Assembly (NCBI RefSeq): GCF_013464485.1
Contig: NZ_RAUX01000031.1
Span: 1-62,882, forward strand
Source: Stenotrophomonas maltophilia
Lineage (GTDB): Bacteria > Pseudomonadota > Gammaproteobacteria > Xanthomonadales > Xanthomonadaceae
Direction: 5' to 3'
DNA: 62,882 nucleotides
Of the stretch, positions 47,147-56,166 are shown in pieces (within the stretch, counting starts at the first letter, position 1; each line of letters opens with the position of its first letter). The notes beneath the pieces were generated by a model, which saw only the letters and a list, made by a program, of their open reading frames with translations, did not search any database and was not told the DNA's origin. A program made the translations under genes and the position numbers.

Positions 47147-48334
47147 TCAGTCCTTCCCGGTGGCTGCTGGCGTGACTGCCGCCGCGGGTTTCACCTGCAC
47201 GGCCATGCCATCGGAGAGCCCCTGTGCACCGGCCACGACCACCCGTTCGCCGGCAACGACGCCATCCAGCACCAGCCACTGGTCGCCGATCGCGCGGGCG
47301 GTACGGAACAGGCGCAGCTTCGCCTTGCCGCCCTCGTCCACCACCCACACCTGCGCCTCGCCCTTCGGGCTGCGGTCCACCGCCGACTGCGGCACCAGCA
47401 GCGCCTGCTGCTGCGTGCCCTGCCCCACCTGCGCCCGCACATACATTCCCGGCAGCAGCTGCCCGGCGGGATTGGGAAAACGGGCACGCAGGGTGATGCT
47501 GCCGGTTTCCTGCTGCACGTCTATGTCGGCAAATTCCAGGGTGCCGGGCAACGGATACGCACTGCCATCGGACAGGCGCAGCCGCACCGCAGCGGTGGTG
47601 GCCTGCACGCCGCCGTCGGCGATCGCGCGGCGCAGCGCCAGATACTCGTTGCTGGACTGGGTGATGTCCACGTTCATCGGGTCGACCTGCTGGATCCGCG
47701 CCAGCGGGTCGGCCTGGCCCGAGGTGACCAGCGCACCCGGCGTGAACAGCGCACGACCGATGCGCCCGGCAATTGGTGCTGTGACCGTGGCAAAACCCAG
47801 CCGTGTGCGCGCAGTGTCCAAGCTCGCCTGCGCTGCCTGTACGGCGGCCGCCGCCTGCTGTCCATTGGCAACGGCGTCGTCCACGTCCTGGCGCGCGGCC
47901 AGCTGCTCGCCGCCCAGCGCTTGCATCCGTTGCGCGCGCAGGCGTGCGGTGACTGCCGCCGCTTCGGCGGTTTTCAGGTTGGCTTGAGCCTGATTCAGCG
48001 CCGCCTGGTACAGGGCAGGTTCGATCTGGAACAAGGGCTGCCCGGCACGCACGGTTTCGCCCTCCTCGAACAGGCGTTTCACCAGCACGCCATCCACCTG
48101 CGGGCGCACATCCGACTCCTGCGATGCGATGGTTCGCCCCGGCAGCTCCTGTTCCATCGCCAGCGGCCTTTCCTGCAGGGTCAGCACCTCCACCTCGTGA
48201 AGCCTGCCGGCCGGCTTGGGCGCATCCTTGCCGCAGGCCGTCAACAGGCCGAGCAGAACGAGCGCAAGCAGCAATGGCCGCCGGATCCGCGGTGCCCGGG
48301 CGCAGCGTGGCAGGGGGATGTGCAGGACGTTCAT
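47147..48334 (-). CDS. RND efflux periplasmic adaptor (membrane fusion protein)
   Basis: A 395-residue lipoprotein, lipobox LLTAC with Cys34 when started at ATG 48334. Order of domains: lipoyl half ASQESDVRPQVDGVLVKRLFEEGETVRAG, alpha-hairpin (about 110-175, AANLKTAEAAAVTARLR-like), second lipoyl half FATVTAPIAGRIGRALFTPGALV, then beta-barrel and membrane-proximal domains. It links the permease to an outer-membrane channel. An in-frame extension to 48433 would cover the promoter region and was rejected. Confidence 0.93.
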   Translation of the reverse strand: MNVLHIPLPRCARAPRIRRPLLLALVLLGLLTACGKDAPKPAGRLHEVEVLTLQERPLAMEQELPGRTIASQESDVRPQVDGVLVKRLFEEGETVRAGQPLFQIEPALYQAALNQAQANLKTAEAAAVTARLRAQRMQALGGEQLAARQDVDDAVANGQQAAAAVQAAQASLDTARTRLGFATVTAPIAGRIGRALFTPGALVTSGQADPLARIQQVDPMNVDITQSSNEYLALRRAIADGGVQATTAAVRLRLSDGSAYPLPGTLEFADIDVQQETGSITLRARFPNPAGQLLPGMYVRAQVGQGTQQQALLVPQSAVDRSPKGEAQVWVVDEGGKAKLRLFRTARAIGDQWLVLDGVVAGERVVVAGAQGLSDGMAVQVKPAAAVTPAATGKD

Positions 48335-48417
48335 CGGTGGCCGGGATTCCGCGCGCCGGGGGGAGACGCTCGGCGCCGAATATAGAAGACCTGTGCGCGG
48401 ATTCCGGCGAATCGCGC

Positions 48418-48433
48418 ATGAAACATTTTTCAT
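48418..48433. promoter_or_regulatory. Candidate operator between pump and two-component genes
   Basis: ATGAAA-CATT-TTTCAT, a 6-nt-arm palindrome in the 156-nt divergent region between the adaptor gene and the response regulator. An AT-rich TATAGA at 48381-48386 could be the pump's -10 box on one strand. A binding site for the adjacent OmpR-type regulator is a reasonable guess. Confidence 0.35.
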
Positions 48434-48490
48434 TTGCAGTCACCGCGCGCGGTTGCGAGGATGGCAGCCATCCAACCTGCACACTGGCCC

Positions 48491-49174
48491 ATGCCGCGCG
48501 TACTCACCATCGAGGACGACCTTGTCACTTCGGAGGAAATCGCAACCGAACTGCGCAGTCATGGCTTCGAGGTCGACGTTGCCGTTGATGGCACTGCCGG
48601 CCTCGCATTGGCGCGTGCGGGCGACTACGCGGTGATCACCCTGGACCGCATGCTGCCCGGCATCGACGGCCTGGCGCTGGTCACTGTCCTGCGCCGCGAA
48701 GGCATCGTCACCCCCGTGCTGATGATCAGCGCGCTGTCGGATGTGGACGAGCGTGTACGCGGCCTGCGTGCGGGGGGCGACGACTACCTGACCAAGCCCT
48801 TCGCGTCCGACGAAATGGCGGCCCGCGTGGAGGTATTGATCCGTCGCCAGAGCCAGGCCGGCCCTGCAGACAATGTCCTGCGCGCCGGCGACCTCGAACT
48901 GGATCTGATGACCCGTTCGGCCCGGCGTGGCGGGCAGGAGATCAGCCTGCTGCCGACGGAGTTCAAGCTGCTCGAATTCCTGGTCCGCAACGCCGGCCAG
49001 GTCGTCACCCGCAGCATGTTGTTCCAGGAAGTCTGGGGCTATCACTTCGACCCCGGCACCAACCTGATCGACGTCCACATCGGCCGTGTTCGCAAGCGCA
49101 TCGAGCAGCCGGGCCGCCCGCAACCCATCACCACCGTGCGTGGAACCGGCTATGTCTTCGATGCGCAACCCTGA
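48491..49174 (+). CDS. OmpR-family response regulator
   Basis: A 227-residue regulator. Receiver domain with acidic pocket IEDDL, phospho-acceptor Asp52 in VITLDRMLPGIDG, and Lys in DDYLTKPFA. The C-terminal winged helix includes LLPTEFKLLEFLVRNAGQVVTRSMLFQEVWGY and VHIGRVRKRIE. I start at ATG 48491. Divergent from the RND pump and overlapping the kinase gene, so it very probably controls the pump. Confidence 0.93.
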   Translation: MPRVLTIEDDLVTSEEIATELRSHGFEVDVAVDGTAGLALARAGDYAVITLDRMLPGIDGLALVTVLRREGIVTPVLMISALSDVDERVRGLRAGGDDYLTKPFASDEMAARVEVLIRRQSQAGPADNVLRAGDLELDLMTRSARRGGQEISLLPTEFKLLEFLVRNAGQVVTRSMLFQEVWGYHFDPGTNLIDVHIGRVRKRIEQPGRPQPITTVRGTGYVFDAQP

Positions 49175-50537
49175 CCAGTGGCGTTCGTCCAGCAGCCGTC
49201 TGCTCGGGTTGTACTGCATTCTGTTCGTCGCCTGGTCGAGCCTGCTGCTGGGGGTCATGTACTGGCGCATCTCGGATTACCTCAATGACCTGACCGAATC
49301 GGGCCTGCAGCAGCGCGCCCACTTGTTCATGAGCTTCGACGGGCCGGCGCTGGATGAAGCGCTGCGTGACAGCCAGCGCTTCGATCTGCACCAGGTCTAT
49401 ACCTATGGGTTGTTCGACAAGGCCGGCGTGCCGATGGCGGGCCCGCTGACGGCCATCCCCGAGGGATTGCCGCTGGATGGCAACTCGCATGCGGTGGACG
49501 GTTGGACGCTGGCCGATGGCCGCTACGACAACGGTGGCAGAGCGCTCGGCGTGGTGACCCGCGATGGCAGGACGCTGGTATTCGTGCGCCAGAACGGCAA
49601 GCTCATGGCGGTCAACAGCATCATTCTCGATGCACTGCTGTGGGGCGTGTCGCTGACCGTGATTCCCGGCCTGGTGGGCTGGCATCTGCTGCGCCGGCGC
49701 CCGCTGAAGCGGATCCAGCAGATCGAAGCCGCCACCAGCCGCATCGTCGCCGGCGACCTCGGCCAGCGCCTGCCGGTGTCCAACCGTCGCGACGAGATCG
49801 ATCGGCTGTCGAGCATCGTCAACGCCATGCTGGAGCGCATCGAGCAGCTGATGACCGAGGTCAAAGGCGTATGCGACAGCATCGCCCACGATCTGCGCAC
49901 CCCGCTGACGCGGCTGCGGGCGCATCTGTACCGGATGCGCGTGGGTCTGGACGAACAGGATGCCCATGCCGACCCGCTGGACAAGGCACTGGCTGAAACG
50001 GACATGCTGATGGCACGTTTTACCGCGCTGCTGCGTGTCTCCGAACTGGAAAGCCACCAGCGGCGCTCGGCGTTCGACGAGGTCGACCTTGCCGAGCTGC
50101 TGCAGGAACTGCACCAGTTCTACCTGCCACTGGCCGAAGAGAAGCAGCAGGTGCTGGAGTTGCAGGTGTATCCACAGGTTGGCCTGCTGCGTGGCGACCG
50201 TGAACTGTTGTTCGAAGCGGTGGCGAACCTGCTGTCCAACGCCCTGCAGTTCACCCCTGCACACGGCCGCATCCTGCTGCGTGCGGTCGACGATCACGGC
50301 GCCCCGAGGATCGATGTGATCGACAATGGACCTGGCATCCCGCCGCAGGACCGCACGCTGATCTACCAGCGTTTCTTCCGCGGCAGCAGCAGCGCCGGCC
50401 AGGGACCGGGGTTCGGGCTGGGACTGTCGATCGTGGCTGCCATCGCCGGCCTGCACGGCTTCCGGCTGCGCGCGGGCAGCGCCCCGGGCGGCGGCGCCTG
50501 GCTGAGCATCCGAGGCGCCGCAGACGGCCTGCCCTGA
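49161..50537 (+). CDS. Sensor histidine kinase
   Basis: A 458-residue membrane kinase. TM1 is about residues 14-34, a periplasmic sensor of about 120 residues follows, and TM2 is about 155-178. Then a HAMP region (RRPLKRIQQIEAATSRIVAGDLGQRLPV), the H-box CDSIAHDLRTPLTRLRAHL with His243, the N-box LLSNALQFTPAHG, and G-boxes DNGPGIPP and GFGLGLSIVAAIAG. It overlaps the response regulator gene by 14 nt; an ATG 9 nt earlier is also possible. Confidence 0.93.
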   Translation: MRNPDQWRSSSSRLLGLYCILFVAWSSLLLGVMYWRISDYLNDLTESGLQQRAHLFMSFDGPALDEALRDSQRFDLHQVYTYGLFDKAGVPMAGPLTAIPEGLPLDGNSHAVDGWTLADGRYDNGGRALGVVTRDGRTLVFVRQNGKLMAVNSIILDALLWGVSLTVIPGLVGWHLLRRRPLKRIQQIEAATSRIVAGDLGQRLPVSNRRDEIDRLSSIVNAMLERIEQLMTEVKGVCDSIAHDLRTPLTRLRAHLYRMRVGLDEQDAHADPLDKALAETDMLMARFTALLRVSELESHQRRSAFDEVDLAELLQELHQFYLPLAEEKQQVLELQVYPQVGLLRGDRELLFEAVANLLSNALQFTPAHGRILLRAVDDHGAPRIDVIDNGPGIPPQDRTLIYQRFFRGSSSAGQGPGFGLGLSIVAAIAGLHGFRLRAGSAPGGGAWLSIRGAADGLP

Positions 50538-50560
50538 CACCGGGCCCGGGGGCTTCAATC

Positions 50561-50579
50561 GCATTTGGGAATCATTTGT
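50561..50579. promoter_or_regulatory. Weak Fur-box-like site
   Basis: GCATTTGGGAATCATTTGT, about 57 nt upstream of the siderophore receptor ATG, keeps the GAATCATT core but only about half of the 19-nt Fur consensus. Iron control of such receptors is general knowledge; this exact site is tentative. Confidence 0.3.
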
Positions 50580-50635
50580 ATTTGTAGACAGGCATCCGGA
50601 TAATCCGCCGTCACCGCCTTCCCGGATTCCTGACG

Positions 50636-52729
50636 ATGCCCGCCCTGTCGCCGCGCCGCCCGCTGCTGTACACGCTCGCCCTGCCCCCCCTGCTGGCCTC
50701 GGCCATCGCCCAGGCCCAGGACGGCTCGGCGGCACGCACATTGGACAAAGTGACCGTAGTGGCCGAGCGGGCCAGCACCGCGACCAAGACCGATACCGCC
50801 CTGACCGAGACCCCACAGGCGATCAGCGTGGTCACCCAGCAGCTGTTCACCAACCGCGGTGCGCACAACCTGCAGGAAGTGCTGCGCTACAGCGCCGGCG
50901 TGACCGCCGATGCCTGGGGCCTGGATACCCGCAACGACGCGACCTCGGTACGCGGGCTGGACCCGGTGCAGTACCAGGATGGCCTGCGCCGCAGCTACGG
51001 GTTCAGCCCCCTCGCCCGCCCGGAAATCTATGGCCTGGAACGCGTGGAAGTACTGCGCGGCCCGTCCTCGGTGCTGTACGGTGCCGGCGCCACCGGCGGC
51101 ATCATCAATGCGATGAGCAAGCGCCCGGTTTTCGGCGCCCTCGCTGGCGAGGTCGGCGTGCAGCTCGGCAGTTTCGACCGCAGGCAGCTGCAGGGAGACT
51201 TCAGCGGTGCATTGAACGATGCCGGTACGCTTGCCGGCCGCTTCGTCGGGCTGCTGCGTGAGTCGAACATGCAGACCGATGTACTGAAGGACGACCGCGT
51301 CTATCTGGCCCCCTCGGTCAGCTGGCGCGGCGAACGCAGCACGCTCACCCTGCTGGCCAGCTACCAGCACGACAGGACCGGCTCCAGCCAGCAGTTCCTG
51401 CCGCTGGCCGCGACCCTGCTGGCACCGCCCGGGCGCCGCCTGGATCCTTCCACCTTCATCGGTGACCCCGACTTCGACCGCATCGACTCGCGCGTCTACA
51501 GCCTGACCGCACTGTTCGACCATCGCTTCAACGATGTGCTCAGCCTGCGCTCGGCCATACGCTACATCGACGGCAAGACGACGCTGCAGCAGATGTACGT
51601 GGACAGCTACAGCAATCCGGCCGATCCGTTCATCGACGCTGCGCGCCGCGTGGTCAACCGCACCGCCTACGGCACCCGCCCGGACGTGCAGATCCTCAGC
51701 ACCGACAACGCGCTGCAGTTCGACTTCACCACAGGTGCCTTCCAGCATCTGCTGCTGGCCGGCGTGGACTACAGCCGCTACCAGGAACAGCTGCAGCGAC
51801 TGGATGCCACCGGCACGCCGATCGATATCTACGCCCCGGTGTCGGTGGCACCCACGGTACGCGGCTGGGAGCGGCAACCCGACCAGACCTCCACCCAGCT
51901 GGGCGTGTACGTGCAGGACCAGATCCGCTGGGCCGACCAGGTTTCGCTGGTGCTGGGCGCACGCCGCGACCACGCGCGCTCGAAGACTGAAGGCCAGCCC
52001 AGCCAGACCGACAACGCGACGACCTACCGCGCCGGGTTGATCGGTGAACTGGGCGCGGGCCTGTCGCCCTACCTGAGCTACAGCGAATCGTTCCTGCCGG
52101 TGGCCGGCCAGGACCTGTTCGGCCAGGCCTTCAAGCCGATGCGTGGCCGCCAGACCGAGGCCGGCCTCAAGTGGCAACCGGCACGCAATCTGCTGCTGAC
52201 GCTGGCCGCGTACCGCATCACCGAAACCAACCGCCAGACCAACGATCCGGACAACGTGCTGAACGTGGTGCAGACCGGGCAGATCCGCTCCAAGGGCATC
52301 GAGCTGGAAGGCCAGTTCCAGTTCGCCAACGATCTGACCATCACCGCCGCCGTGGCACGCAACGAGGCCGAGGTCAGCCGCAGCAACTTCGCGCTGGAAG
52401 TAGGCGAGCGCCTGAACGATACACCCCAGGACCTGGCCTCGGCCTGGGTCTCGAAGGGCTTCCAGCTTGACGATGCCGCGCGCCTGCGCCTGGGCCTGGG
52501 CGTGCGCCACGTCGGCAACACCGTATCGCTGGGCAATGGCGGACGCATCATCACGCCCAGCTACACGCTGGCCGATGCACTGGTGGAAGTGCAGGTGACC
52601 GACTGGACGATGGCATTGAACATCACCAACCTCACGGACAAGCGCTACTACGCACCCTGCCGCACCTTCGGCGACTGCTTCGCCGGCTATCCGCGCGTGG
52701 TCACCGGCACCATCAGCTATCGGTTCTGA
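50636..52729 (+). CDS. TonB-dependent siderophore receptor
   Basis: A 697-residue outer-membrane receptor. Signal peptide to about residue 28 (IAQAQ), a TonB box-like LDKVTVVAE, and a plug domain (QAISVVTQQLFTNRGAHNLQEVLRYSAGV, RGLDPVQYQDGLRR, VEVLRGPSSVLYGAGATGGIIN). The 22-strand barrel ends ITNLTDKRYYAPC...ISYRF with the terminal Phe needed for assembly. It belongs to the ferric-hydroxamate/FpvA-like TonB-siderophore group. The siderophore is unknown; no synthesis genes are nearby. It converges on the MFS gene with a 17-nt overlap. Confidence 0.94.
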   Translation: MPALSPRRPLLYTLALPPLLASAIAQAQDGSAARTLDKVTVVAERASTATKTDTALTETPQAISVVTQQLFTNRGAHNLQEVLRYSAGVTADAWGLDTRNDATSVRGLDPVQYQDGLRRSYGFSPLARPEIYGLERVEVLRGPSSVLYGAGATGGIINAMSKRPVFGALAGEVGVQLGSFDRRQLQGDFSGALNDAGTLAGRFVGLLRESNMQTDVLKDDRVYLAPSVSWRGERSTLTLLASYQHDRTGSSQQFLPLAATLLAPPGRRLDPSTFIGDPDFDRIDSRVYSLTALFDHRFNDVLSLRSAIRYIDGKTTLQQMYVDSYSNPADPFIDAARRVVNRTAYGTRPDVQILSTDNALQFDFTTGAFQHLLLAGVDYSRYQEQLQRLDATGTPIDIYAPVSVAPTVRGWERQPDQTSTQLGVYVQDQIRWADQVSLVLGARRDHARSKTEGQPSQTDNATTYRAGLIGELGAGLSPYLSYSESFLPVAGQDLFGQAFKPMRGRQTEAGLKWQPARNLLLTLAAYRITETNRQTNDPDNVLNVVQTGQIRSKGIELEGQFQFANDLTITAAVARNEAEVSRSNFALEVGERLNDTPQDLASAWVSKGFQLDDAARLRLGLGVRHVGNTVSLGNGGRIITPSYTLADALVEVQVTDWTMALNITNLTDKRYYAPCRTFGDCFAGYPRVVTGTISYRF

Positions 52730-54230
52730 GCACGGCCATTGCCGACCGCAGCAGCAGCAGGTGCAACAGCACCGCGCATGCGGCGGTCAGCAGGGCCAGC
52801 AGACGCAGCAGCACCGCCAGCGCCTCGGCACTGGCGTGCTGCAGCTGCCCGCTGCTCATCGACGGCAGCAGTGCCGCCGCCTGGCCATGCGCTCCGGTTG
52901 CCAGATAGGCGCCGGCACGCGCCAGCGATGCTGGCGACGTTCCCTGGAGATGCTCGCTGACAAGCAGCGACAGCACTGCAGTCACGGCCGCCAGTGCAAT
53001 GCCTTCGCCGGCCACCCGCACGGTGCCGAAGATGCCTGCAGCCATGCCGGCGCGCTGCACCGGCACTACGCTCACCGACAACCCATCCATCAGCCCCCAC
53101 GGCAAGGCCGTGCCCGCGCCGATCAGCACCAGCCATGGCATCCACTGCCACGGCGACGGATGGGCCGCATGCCGTGACAGCAGATACAGGCCGCACGCAC
53201 ACACCAGCAGGCCAAGCGTGCACAGCCGTGCGCTGCCAATCCGTTCCGCCCAGCGCGCGGCCAGTAGCGGCAGCACCAGCATCGGCGCAGACAGGGCCAG
53301 CATCTGCAGGCCAACCCACGTGGCGCTCTGCCCGTGCACACCCAGGAGTTGAAGCGGCAGCACCACCAGCAGCACCACGTAGCCCAGGCAGGTCGCCACC
53401 GGTAGCAGCTGGACGCCCAGGAACGCCGGTTGCGAGAACAGCGAGAGGTCCAGCAGCGGGAAGGGATGCATCCGTTCGATGCAGACGAACGCTGCGCCGA
53501 GCAACAGCGTAGCGAGCAATGCCAGTTGCACGCGCATGGCGTGCACGCCGAATTCGCCCAGCCACAGCAGGGCCAGCGTCAGCGCCGCCAGCATCATGCT
53601 GAAGCCCAGCATGCCGCTGATATCCAACCGGCCACGCTCGCCATGACTCTCGGTCAACACGCGCGCGCCCAGTGCGAAGGCCGCCAACGCCAGTACACCA
53701 CCGGCTGCGAACACACTACGCCATCCCAGTGCCTGCAGCAGCAGGCCCGCCAGCAACGGCCCAAGCGCCAGCCCCGCACCGAACGTCGTACCCAGCAGGG
53801 CGAAGACGCGGCCACGCGCCGGCCCCTGCCAGCCCTGCGCCAGCGCCGCGGTGCCCGAGGCCAGCGCGGCGGCGGCAGCAACGCCCTGCAGGCCGCGCGC
53901 CAGATCCAGCCACAGCAGCGTCGGCGCCAGGCATACAGCGGTTGTAGCGGCGGTGAAACCGGCCGTGCCCAGCAGGAACATCCGCCGGCGGCCATAGCGG
54001 TCGGCCAGGCCACCGGCAGCCAGCAGCAGGCTGCCGAAGGTCAGCATGAAGGCATTGGTCACCCAGGCCAGTGCGGTGGGCGAGGCCCCTGCAGAAAGAG
54101 CCAGCACCGGCACCGCGACGGCACCGGCCGAAAAGGACAACGGCAGCGCCAGCGCGGCCAGGCAGACCGCAAGCAGCGTCCAACGCTGCTGCGTGCGATC
54201 GGATTCAGGGAGCATCGAAACCGGGGCCAT
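52713..54230 (-). CDS. MFS exporter, DHA2-like (14 TM)
   Basis: A 505-residue drug:H+ antiporter-like protein. Motif A is GGLADRYGRRRMFLLG, motif C-like FGAGLALGPLLAGLLL, and about 14 hydrophobic helices. Similar proteins export antibiotics or dyes; substrate unknown. I start at ATG 54230 because GGAGG precedes it; the ATG four codons earlier is possible. Its 3' end overlaps the receptor gene's end, and a LysR gene lies divergent upstream. Confidence 0.88.
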   Translation of the reverse strand: MAPVSMLPESDRTQQRWTLLAVCLAALALPLSFSAGAVAVPVLALSAGASPTALAWVTNAFMLTFGSLLLAAGGLADRYGRRRMFLLGTAGFTAATTAVCLAPTLLWLDLARGLQGVAAAAALASGTAALAQGWQGPARGRVFALLGTTFGAGLALGPLLAGLLLQALGWRSVFAAGGVLALAAFALGARVLTESHGERGRLDISGMLGFSMMLAALTLALLWLGEFGVHAMRVQLALLATLLLGAAFVCIERMHPFPLLDLSLFSQPAFLGVQLLPVATCLGYVVLLVVLPLQLLGVHGQSATWVGLQMLALSAPMLVLPLLAARWAERIGSARLCTLGLLVCACGLYLLSRHAAHPSPWQWMPWLVLIGAGTALPWGLMDGLSVSVVPVQRAGMAAGIFGTVRVAGEGIALAAVTAVLSLLVSEHLQGTSPASLARAGAYLATGAHGQAAALLPSMSSGQLQHASAEALAVLLRLLALLTAACAVLLHLLLLRSAMAVLRTDS

Positions 54231-54336
54231 GCGGGCCTCCATCCATCAGGGGCGTTGATGATGGGCAGGCCGCTATTGCTGAAAAACAGGCTGGATGGAC
54301 GTTGATTGCGGCCAGATGTTCCGCAATCATGCCCGC

Positions 54337-55236
54337 ATGGATTCCATCTCTGCCCTGCTCGCCTTCGTCCGAACCGCCGAGGCCGGCAGCATCGTCGGCG
54401 CCGCCCGTGTGCTCGGCCTGTCGGCTTCGGCGGTCGGCAAGCGCATCTCACGCCTCGAACAGGACCTGGGCACGCGCCTGTTCCAACGCACCACCCGCCG
54501 CGTGCACCTCACCGACGAAGGCGAACTGCTGCTGCAACGCTGCCGGCGCGCACTGGACGAGCTTTCCGAGGCACAGGCGGATCTGGCGCAGCGACAGCGC
54601 GCGCCGAGCGGCCTGCTGCGCATCGGCCTGCCCACCATCGGCTACCGGTTCCTGCTGCCGGTGCTGCCCGGCTTCCAGCAGCGCTACCCGCAGGTACAGC
54701 TGGAACTGGACTTCAACGACCGCATCGTCGATGTGGTCAACGAAGGCCTCGACGCGGTGATACGCAGCGGTGAACTGGCCGACTCCAGCCTGACCGCGCG
54801 GCGGCTGGGTGGCTTTCGTTTCATGCTCTGTGCCGCGCCCGGCTATCTGCAGGCGCACGGCACGCCGGCCGACGTGGGCGACCTGCGCATGCATGCGGCA
54901 CTGCGGTTCCGTTACCCCACCACCGGAAAGCTGCATCCGTGGCGGCTGCCGGGGATTGAAGGTGATGCCGGAGCGCACCTGCCCACGGCAATGACCTGCA
55001 ACAACATGGAAGCGCTGCTGGCCGCCGTCATCGGTGGCATGGGCCTGGGCTGGATGCCCGACTTCCTGGCGGCCGACGCTCTGGCCGACGGTCGCCTGCA
55101 ACAGGTGCTGCCATCGTTACCCGCGCACAAGGGGCAGTTCTCGCTGCTATGGCCCGGTGGGCGCCACCCCAGCGCACGCCTGCGGGTGTTCATCGACTAT
55201 GCCGCTGCGCATCTGTTCCGCAGCGGCCAGGCATAG
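54337..55236 (+). CDS. LysR family transcriptional regulator
   Basis: A 299-residue regulator. HTH in LLAFVRTAEAGSIVGAARVLGLSASAVGKRISRLEQDLG, then RAPSGLLRIGLPTIGYRFLLP starts the effector domain. Divergent from the DHA2-like exporter, with about 107 nt between starts, so it likely controls that exporter. I start at ATG 54337; ATG 54295 upstream would put the start too near the exporter. Confidence 0.9.
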   Translation: MDSISALLAFVRTAEAGSIVGAARVLGLSASAVGKRISRLEQDLGTRLFQRTTRRVHLTDEGELLLQRCRRALDELSEAQADLAQRQRAPSGLLRIGLPTIGYRFLLPVLPGFQQRYPQVQLELDFNDRIVDVVNEGLDAVIRSGELADSSLTARRLGGFRFMLCAAPGYLQAHGTPADVGDLRMHAALRFRYPTTGKLHPWRLPGIEGDAGAHLPTAMTCNNMEALLAAVIGGMGLGWMPDFLAADALADGRLQQVLPSLPAHKGQFSLLWPGGRHPSARLRVFIDYAAAHLFRSGQA

Positions 55237-55249
55237 CCGATCCGCAGGA

Positions 55250-56128
55250 TCAGCCGGTGGTCGCGGCCATCAGGAAATTGCGCACCACCGGCAACGCCTG
55301 TTCCGGGCGCGTGCAGAACTGAAGCGCGAAACACGCTGCATCGCCATCCAGCACACGGTAGACAATCTCCTGCGGACGAAAGCTGGCCATGCTGGCAGGC
55401 ACGATCGCCACGCCGGCGTCTACGGCCACCAGTGACAACACCGCGTGCATGCCCTGCGCTTCCTGCACCACGCGCGGCGTGAATCCCGCCGCCGTGCACA
55501 GGCCCAGCACCTGTGCATGGAAGCCGATGCCCTCGCCCGCCGGCCAGGAAACGAACGGCTCGTCAGCCAGCATCGCCACACTGACCTCCGGCGCATCGGC
55601 CAATGCATGTGCACGCGGCAGCGCAATCGCCAAACGGTCGTGGTCGAAGTCGTGCAGCACCAGCTCAGCTGCGGGAATCGGTGGAATCAACACGCCGACG
55701 TCGATGCGCTGCTCACGCAACCACAGCTGCTGCTGGTGCGATGTGGCTTCCTGCAGATGCAGCTGCACCTGCGGATACCGTTGGCGGAAATGGCGGATCA
55801 GCCCCGGCAAGCGCCCGTACAGTGCACTTCCCACGTAACCGACGCGCAGACTGCCACTGTGCCCCGCTGCCGCTTCGCGCGTGCGCTGCAATGCCTGTTC
55901 GGCCTGCTGCAGGGTTGCCCGTGCTTCCGCCAGCAGGGTCTGCCCGGCCACGGTCAAGCCCAGGGTGCGATTGCCGCGCATGATCAGTTCGCTGCCCAGC
56001 TCATCTTCCAGCCGCCGGATTGCGGCCGTCAACGGCGGTTGCGACATGTGCAGGCGGGCCGCGGCGCGATGGAAATGCAGTTCTTCGGCCACGGCCACGA
56101 ACTGGCGAAGCAGGCGCAGGTCGATCAT
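55250..56128 (-). CDS. LysR family transcriptional regulator
   Basis: A 292-residue regulator starting MIDLRLLRQFVAVAEELHFHRAAARLHMSQPPLTAAIRRLE, with the effector domain from GSLRVGYVGSALYGRL; CbbR/BenM-like in style. It lies 38 nt downstream of an SDR gene on the same strand, so the two are probably one unit. Its 3' end converges on another LysR gene with 13 nt between them. The longer open frame (to 56800) is not coding: it overlaps the SDR gene. Confidence 0.9.
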   Translation of the reverse strand: MIDLRLLRQFVAVAEELHFHRAAARLHMSQPPLTAAIRRLEDELGSELIMRGNRTLGLTVAGQTLLAEARATLQQAEQALQRTREAAAGHSGSLRVGYVGSALYGRLPGLIRHFRQRYPQVQLHLQEATSHQQQLWLREQRIDVGVLIPPIPAAELVLHDFDHDRLAIALPRAHALADAPEVSVAMLADEPFVSWPAGEGIGFHAQVLGLCTAAGFTPRVVQEAQGMHAVLSLVAVDAGVAIVPASMASFRPQEIVYRVLDGDAACFALQFCTRPEQALPVVRNFLMAATTG

Positions 56129-56166
56129 CTCGAAGCAGACAGTAGGAACCTGCCTAGGGTACGCCC

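Noticed and set aside
44041-48334. Naming the pump SmeYZ, SmeMN or SmeGH.
   Set aside because: Gene layout alone fits more than one S. maltophilia pump and I could not align sequences, so no symbol was given.
50561-50579. A confident Fur box for the siderophore receptor.
   Set aside because: Only about half of the consensus positions match; kept as a weak candidate.
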